From Clostridia bacterium (GTDB lineage: Bacteria > Bacillota > Clostridia > Oscillospirales > CAG-382): a DNA stretch of 64,000 bases. Each line of letters begins with the position of its first letter. Within the stretch, counting starts at the first letter, position 1. The position numbers and the translations under genes were made by a program. Shown piece after piece: positions 60,440 through 64,000 of this stretch. Location of the stretch: the NCBI GenBank assembly GCA_017537345.1, contig JAFYKY010000005.1:277475-341474 (forward strand), given 5' to 3'. The notes under the pieces were generated by a model, which saw only the letters and a list, made by a program, of their open reading frames with translations, ran no database searches and was not told the DNA's origin.

Positions 60440-62158
60440 ATGAAAAAATATTTGGCTTTACTATTGGTTATTTCCACAGTTTTCCTTGCAGTTTCCTGCA
60501 TAGCGGAAAATAATTCTTCCGCGCCGGAGGGATCGGACGTATCCGTGCCGAATGAATCTTCACGCCCTAAAAAAGAAGAGGACGAGTATTCTCCTATTGG
60601 GAGTTTCACCTTCGGCATACGCTCCGACGAAGGATACAGAGTTTTGGAATACAGAGGCAATGATCCTATTGTAAAAATTCCTCCCGAATACCAAGGGCTT
60701 CCCGTAATCGGTATTGCGTCATACGCTTTTAGCAGCGGCAATGCACAAATAGTTTATTTGCCAGAAACCATTACCTACATAGAAGAAAACGCTTTTTTGG
60801 GCAACAAAAAAATATACAAAGTGGTGTTAAATGAATCACTCGAAGTTATCGGTAATCGCGCTTTTGCCGGATGCACCGCCCTTAAAGACATAACTGTGCC
60901 TGCAAGCGTTAAAGAAATCGGTTCCGAAGCGTTTGCCGGAAGCGGATTGGAAAATATAACTCTTCCCGAAAACCTCGAAACGATCCCTTCGTACGCTTTT
61001 TCCCAATGCAAATTCAAAGAGTTTGAGCTTCCCTCGGGCTTAAAAAGTATTGGTATGGGCGCATTTGGGTATTGTCAAGAGTTAGAAAAAATAACCCTGA
61101 ACAGCGGTTTGGAAAGCCTTGATTACTTTGCATTTACATGCACCGCTATTAAAGAAATCTCCATTCCCGATACGGTAGTTTCGATGAATGAATCGGTTTT
61201 TGCAGGATGCACTTCTTTGAAAGATGTGTATTTCGAGGGTGATGCACCAAAGGATTACTCTACAGAGATGACTCAGGAATATACGTTTGATGTAGACTAC
61301 ACAGTCTACTACCGCGAGGGTGCAGAGGGCTTTACTTATCCCGAATGGTACGGTTACACCTGCCTGAAAGTAGGCGAATCTTTGCCCGAAGAGCAACCCC
61401 CGCAAGAGGAGCAGCCCGCGATAAAACAACTGGATACATATTTCCCTGAAGAGTTTTTTAAAAATTCCCGCTTTAATACCGGCGATGCCGTTTTTGATAT
61501 AAGCGTGTCTTTCGAAGGTGAGTTCGATGATGAGGCTGTTCCTAAGCCCGGCTACGTTAATTTTATCGATAAAGACGGTATTGGACAAAATTGGAAATTA
61601 GCGGTAACGGTAAGTGAAAATATAAAGTGCTTCGCTTTTATAGAAATTGACGCATCAATCGCTTACAGAGTAGGCAAGGTATTATACGTTCACAACACCG
61701 AATCAAGCGACAAGCCTTTGATGATCCATACATATCTTAATGATATATCTACAAATCGCGGATTTTGCTATATAACAGGCGACGGTGAAGTGGTTTACGG
61801 CAGTTCCGGCAGTGATAAAAATGAAGCTTATTACCTCGGCGCAGTTATTAAAGGCAATTACTGCCCGAAGTTAACCGGAACCGAGTATAAGTGGGAAGGC
61901 AACGATATTTTTGAAGAATACTTCAATAATTACGTTATCGATGATTATAAAACCGACTGGAAGCATATTGGTATCACCGAAGGAGTTTATACCGATTTTA
62001 CCTACAAAGGATACACAAAATTTGATGTTTACCGCGTAGAATACAACAACACTGAAGAATATTACGCAGTACCTTACGGCGAATCACAGATCGAAGCCGT
62101 ATACAAATTCCAGTTCGACGATACTATGATTCCCGTCTGGATAAAACCGCAGGCATAA
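60440..62158 (+). CDS. BspA-type leucine-rich-repeat lipoprotein
   Basis: 572 aa. Lipoprotein signal MKKYLALLLVISTVFLAVSC. A Ser/Pro/Glu linker is followed by about eight LRR_5/BspA-type repeats (residues about 65-275) with the recurring IGxxAFxxC..L..I.LP pattern, e.g. IGNRAFAGCTALKDITVP. Then comes a proline/glutamine/glutamate linker (LPEEQPPQEEQP) and a C-terminal domain of about 240 aa that I do not recognise. Such proteins mediate surface contact or binding. AGGAGG precedes the start. Confidence 0.88.
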   Translation: MKKYLALLLVISTVFLAVSCIAENNSSAPEGSDVSVPNESSRPKKEEDEYSPIGSFTFGIRSDEGYRVLEYRGNDPIVKIPPEYQGLPVIGIASYAFSSGNAQIVYLPETITYIEENAFLGNKKIYKVVLNESLEVIGNRAFAGCTALKDITVPASVKEIGSEAFAGSGLENITLPENLETIPSYAFSQCKFKEFELPSGLKSIGMGAFGYCQELEKITLNSGLESLDYFAFTCTAIKEISIPDTVVSMNESVFAGCTSLKDVYFEGDAPKDYSTEMTQEYTFDVDYTVYYREGAEGFTYPEWYGYTCLKVGESLPEEQPPQEEQPAIKQLDTYFPEEFFKNSRFNTGDAVFDISVSFEGEFDDEAVPKPGYVNFIDKDGIGQNWKLAVTVSENIKCFAFIEIDASIAYRVGKVLYVHNTESSDKPLMIHTYLNDISTNRGFCYITGDGEVVYGSSGSDKNEAYYLGAVIKGNYCPKLTGTEYKWEGNDIFEEYFNNYVIDDYKTDWKHIGITEGVYTDFTYKGYTKFDVYRVEYNNTEEYYAVPYGESQIEAVYKFQFDDTMIPVWIKPQA

Positions 62159-62254
62159 AATCACCCCAAGAAGCCTATCAGCTCCTCGGGGACCCCGTTA
62201 AAATCACCCCAAGAAGCCTATCAGCTCCTCGGGGACCCCGTTAAAATCACCCAC
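62156..62254 (+). repeat. 43-bp tandem direct repeat (about 2.3 copies)
   Basis: Two identical 43-bp units begin at 62156 and 62199, and a third copy starts at 62242 and breaks off after 11 bases or so. Each unit contains a hairpin-forming stretch (CCCCAAGAAGC ... GCTCCTCGGGG). The first unit overlaps the stop codon of the BspA-like gene. Confidence 0.9.
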
Positions 62255-62262
62255 AACAAAAT

Positions 62263-62297
62263 AACTCCCGTCTTTTTGCAGACGGGAGTTTTCGTTT
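62263..62297 (+). terminator. Terminator of the BspA-like gene
   Basis: Stem AACTCCCGTCT with AGACGGGAGTT around TTTTGC, followed by TTCGTTTT. Confidence 0.85.
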
Positions 62298-62338
62298 TGG
62301 TTGATATTAAAAATAACGCTCTTCGATCAATGTATAAA

Positions 62339-62617
62339 TCAAGCTTCAACATCTGATAGTTGCTGTGCCAGAACCTCTAAAAGCGCGTCGAAGGGCGTTT
62401 TGCGTTTATTTGCTACATCTGAACGCTGCGCTAAAATGCCTTTAAAATTGCAAATATCGCCCCTATCGACGAAGTATTCCAGTAGTTGACCGTTTTTACG
62501 AATGATCACGTGCATATTTCCAAAGACTCGCCGGTCGTACTTAAAATACACCAAATCGCAACCGAAATCGTTAACAAACTCTTCAAGCCGTTTTTTATAC
62601 TTTCTGTATTTAAACAT
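62339..62617 (-). CDS. Small hypothetical protein
   Basis: 92 aa, basic N-terminus (MFKYRKYKKRLEEFV), no membrane segment and no motif that I recognise. The gene begins 5 bp after the stop of the PH-like gene 62623-63039, so it probably is the last gene of a three-gene unit read on this strand. Base composition is AT-rich, as in the two genes upstream. Confidence 0.55.
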   Translation of the reverse strand: MFKYRKYKKRLEEFVNDFGCDLVYFKYDRRVFGNMHVIIRKNGQLLEYFVDRGDICNFKGILAQRSDVANKRKTPFDALLEVLAQQLSDVEA

Positions 62618-62622
62618 AATAA

Positions 62623-63039
62623 TTATAAAATCTCCCTATCATAATACGTTTCTATAGCTTTTTTGATTGCTTTTCTTCTCTCTAAATATATAAAATTTTC
62701 GTTTTGTAGAACGATTTCGTAGGATTTAATATTTGCAAAAGAGGATTTCTGTATAGAGGCTATATCTGTCCAGCGGAAACGTTGCAGTGTCTTTTTGAAA
62801 AAACAAACAGAAATACCGCGCTCATCAATAATTACATATTGAAATATAAATTTGAAGCCAAGGACCAAATACAACAACAGCATTGCAAGCATAGACAAAT
62901 TTATACATACAAGCGCTTCCGCTAACGGATAATCGCCCCCAGTTGAAGCGATTAAAAATAGTATCTCCACAAAAAGGAAGAAGCACGGGATGCCGATAAA
63001 GAAGGTCAACGAATAATAAAGGTTTTTATTGAATTTCAT
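62623..63039 (-). CDS. Small two-helix membrane protein with PH-like tail
   Basis: 138 aa. Two membrane segments (about residues 9-30 and 45-68) are followed by a beta-rich cytoplasmic tail, VIIDERGISVCFFKKTLQRFRWTDI, resembling bacterial PH domains. AAGGGG precedes the ATG. The layout matches the proteins at 41350 and 63081 without obvious close sequence identity. Function unknown; many such proteins are immunity or stress membrane proteins. Confidence 0.6.
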   Translation of the reverse strand: MKFNKNLYYSLTFFIGIPCFFLFVEILFLIASTGGDYPLAEALVCINLSMLAMLLLYLVLGFKFIFQYVIIDERGISVCFFKKTLQRFRWTDIASIQKSSFANIKSYEIVLQNENFIYLERRKAIKKAIETYYDREIL

Positions 63040-63080
63040 ATTATACCCCTTAACGTATTTGCTTTAACAGCGTTTAATCT

Positions 63081-63560
63081 TCAATGCTCAATTAATTTAA
63101 TATTATGATCAGAAGCGATTTTTCGTATATCATTAAGACGCAAATATCCAACCGGTTTGGAAACTGTCTCGCCGTTAACAAGAAAGTTCACAGAAGTATA
63201 TCTCGGCATAACATTAAAAAATATCATTAGCCAACTTTTTACAGATGTAATGCGATAATGCTCAAAGCTGATAATATCAGTATACCTAACCTCGTAACAA
63301 TCAACGCCGTTTACAACTTTCGGGTTTATAACCTGCAAACATTCTTCCTTTAGAATCAACATTCTGTCTTGAGAATTTGAATAAATCCAAAACAGCAACA
63401 AGATACATAAATAAACACACAAAGAAATGAGCAAGCCGACAAGAAAGTCAACAGAAAAATCAAAAAATAAATAGACAGCGACGCTAATAAGCGCAGGGAT
63501 AAAAAGCGCACTAATAGCGATTACGCCGGGTGTAAACTGCGCTTTATTGAGGTTTATCAT
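63081..63560 (-). CDS. Small two-helix membrane protein with PH-like tail
   Basis: About 159 aa. The start at 63560 (MINLNKAQFTPG) has GGGAG at 7 bp; the in-frame ATG at 63575 overlaps that box. Two membrane segments (residues about 12-35 and 38-60) and a beta-rich tail (LILKEECLQVINPK, RYTDIISFEHYRITSVKSWLMIFF). It is first in a minus-strand group of three AT-rich genes. Function unknown. Confidence 0.6.
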   Translation of the reverse strand: MINLNKAQFTPGVIAISALFIPALISVAVYLFFDFSVDFLVGLLISLCVYLCILLLFWIYSNSQDRMLILKEECLQVINPKVVNGVDCYEVRYTDIISFEHYRITSVKSWLMIFFNVMPRYTSVNFLVNGETVSKPVGYLRLNDIRKIASDHNIKLIEH

Positions 63561-63672
63561 GCTTTCAACTCCCATATATTAATTACAAATAAAAGCGAAA
63601 CACGTTGTAACATCATACTACCACATAAAAATAAAAATGTCAACAGCATTAAACTGTTGACGAAAACGACAA

Positions 63673-63785
63673 AAAAACACTCAAGTCTTTGGTGCACCTT
63701 CAGGGATTCGAACCCGGGACCCACTGATTAAGAGTCAGTTGCTCTACCAACTGAGCTAAAGGTGCATATAGACTTGAGTGTTTTT
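63673..63785 (-). terminator. 15-bp inverted repeat enclosing tRNA-Lys, rRNA operon 3' end
   Basis: AAAAACACTCAAGTC (63673-63687) is perfectly complementary to GACTTGAGTGTTTTT (63771-63785), with tRNA-Lys between. On the minus strand the distal arm runs into a T-run, so it looks like a terminator whose loop is the tRNA. Confidence 0.65.
63690..63765 (-). tRNA. tRNA-Lys (anticodon CTT)
   Basis: 76 nt with an encoded CCA end. Acceptor stem GCACCTT with AAGGTGC, TAGCTCAGTTGG D-arm, anticodon loop CTCTTAA (anticodon CTT) and TTCGAAT T-loop. The T-stem holds one mismatch. Confidence 0.93.
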
Positions 63786-63861
63786 GGCGCCTCTTTTAGG
63801 ACTTGAACCTAAGACCCCCTGATTAACAGTCAGATGCTCTAACCGACTGAGCTAAAGAGGC
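63785..63861 (-). tRNA. tRNA-Asn (anticodon GTT)
   Basis: 77 nt with an encoded CCA end. Acceptor stem GCCTCTT with AAGAGGC, D-arm TAGCTCAGTCGG, anticodon loop CTGTTAA (anticodon GTT) and T-loop TTCAAGT. It directly follows the 5S gene. Confidence 0.94.
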
Positions 63862-63862
63862 G

Positions 63863-63977
<115 letters not shown>

Positions 63978-64000
63978 ACTATGAACTTTGTTCAGGTAAA

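Noticed and set aside
62156..62254. CRISPR array
   Set aside because: The repeats are directly adjacent with no unique spacers, there are only about 2.3 copies and no cas gene is nearby.

Overview
The window looks like a chromosomal segment of an anaerobic Bacillota, most likely class Clostridia. The signs are strong AGGAGG-type ribosome binding sites, TTGACA/TATAAT promoters (many with an extended -10), a fermentative redox operon rich in Fe-S proteins, dockerin-like modules on secreted proteins, a CsoR/CopA copper system and no outer-membrane genes. The family cannot be fixed from the sequence alone.

Bases 1-12490 (+) form one tightly packed operon: malate dehydrogenase-type LDH/MDH (5' end outside the window), fumarase, HdrB, HdrC, HdrA, MvhD/FlxD, FlxC, FlxB, FlxA, an FrdB-like protein, an FrdA-like flavoprotein (frameshifted here) and an AspT-family exporter. 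It reads as an oxaloacetate-to-succinate branch whose last step is coupled to a cytosolic NADH-linked, flavin-based electron-bifurcating Hdr/Flx complex, with a candidate succinate exporter at the end. This is the most interesting system in the window.

12500-31100 is mixed: an SPFH protein; a patatin-like lipase with a small membrane protein and an EEP-family phosphatase; a two-component system sharing a promoter element with a neighbouring secreted protein; an ArsB-like transporter; a dapF/zinc-ribbon/GH27 group; secreted proteins with dockerin-like modules; a DUF3343/cysteine desulfurase pair; an HI0933-like flavoprotein with an RluA-type pseudouridine synthase; and an AT-rich NERD-domain gene.

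31194-39195 (-) is a compact eight-gene aromatic amino acid operon, pheA-aroB-aroC-aroEK-aroQ-aroA-tyrA-aroF. It carries the whole route from PEP plus erythrose-4-phosphate to the Phe and Tyr precursors and includes an AroE-AroK fusion. It is divergent from a tetR/acyltransferase pair, and the two promoters carry matching operator-like palindromes.

41200-42250 holds an Rhs-core remnant and a PH-like membrane protein. Then come a heterodimeric ABC exporter, TrkH/TrkA potassium uptake, a large GHL10-like lipoprotein, the copZ-csoR-copA copper operon with a CsoR operator inside its promoter, carbohydrate-related unknowns, a MazG-like protein, an APH-like kinase, a sigma/anti-sigma-like pair and a BspA-type leucine-rich-repeat lipoprotein. 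The right end has a 43-bp tandem repeat, three small AT-rich genes, and the 3' end of an rRNA operon on the minus strand (5S, tRNA-Asn, tRNA-Lys).
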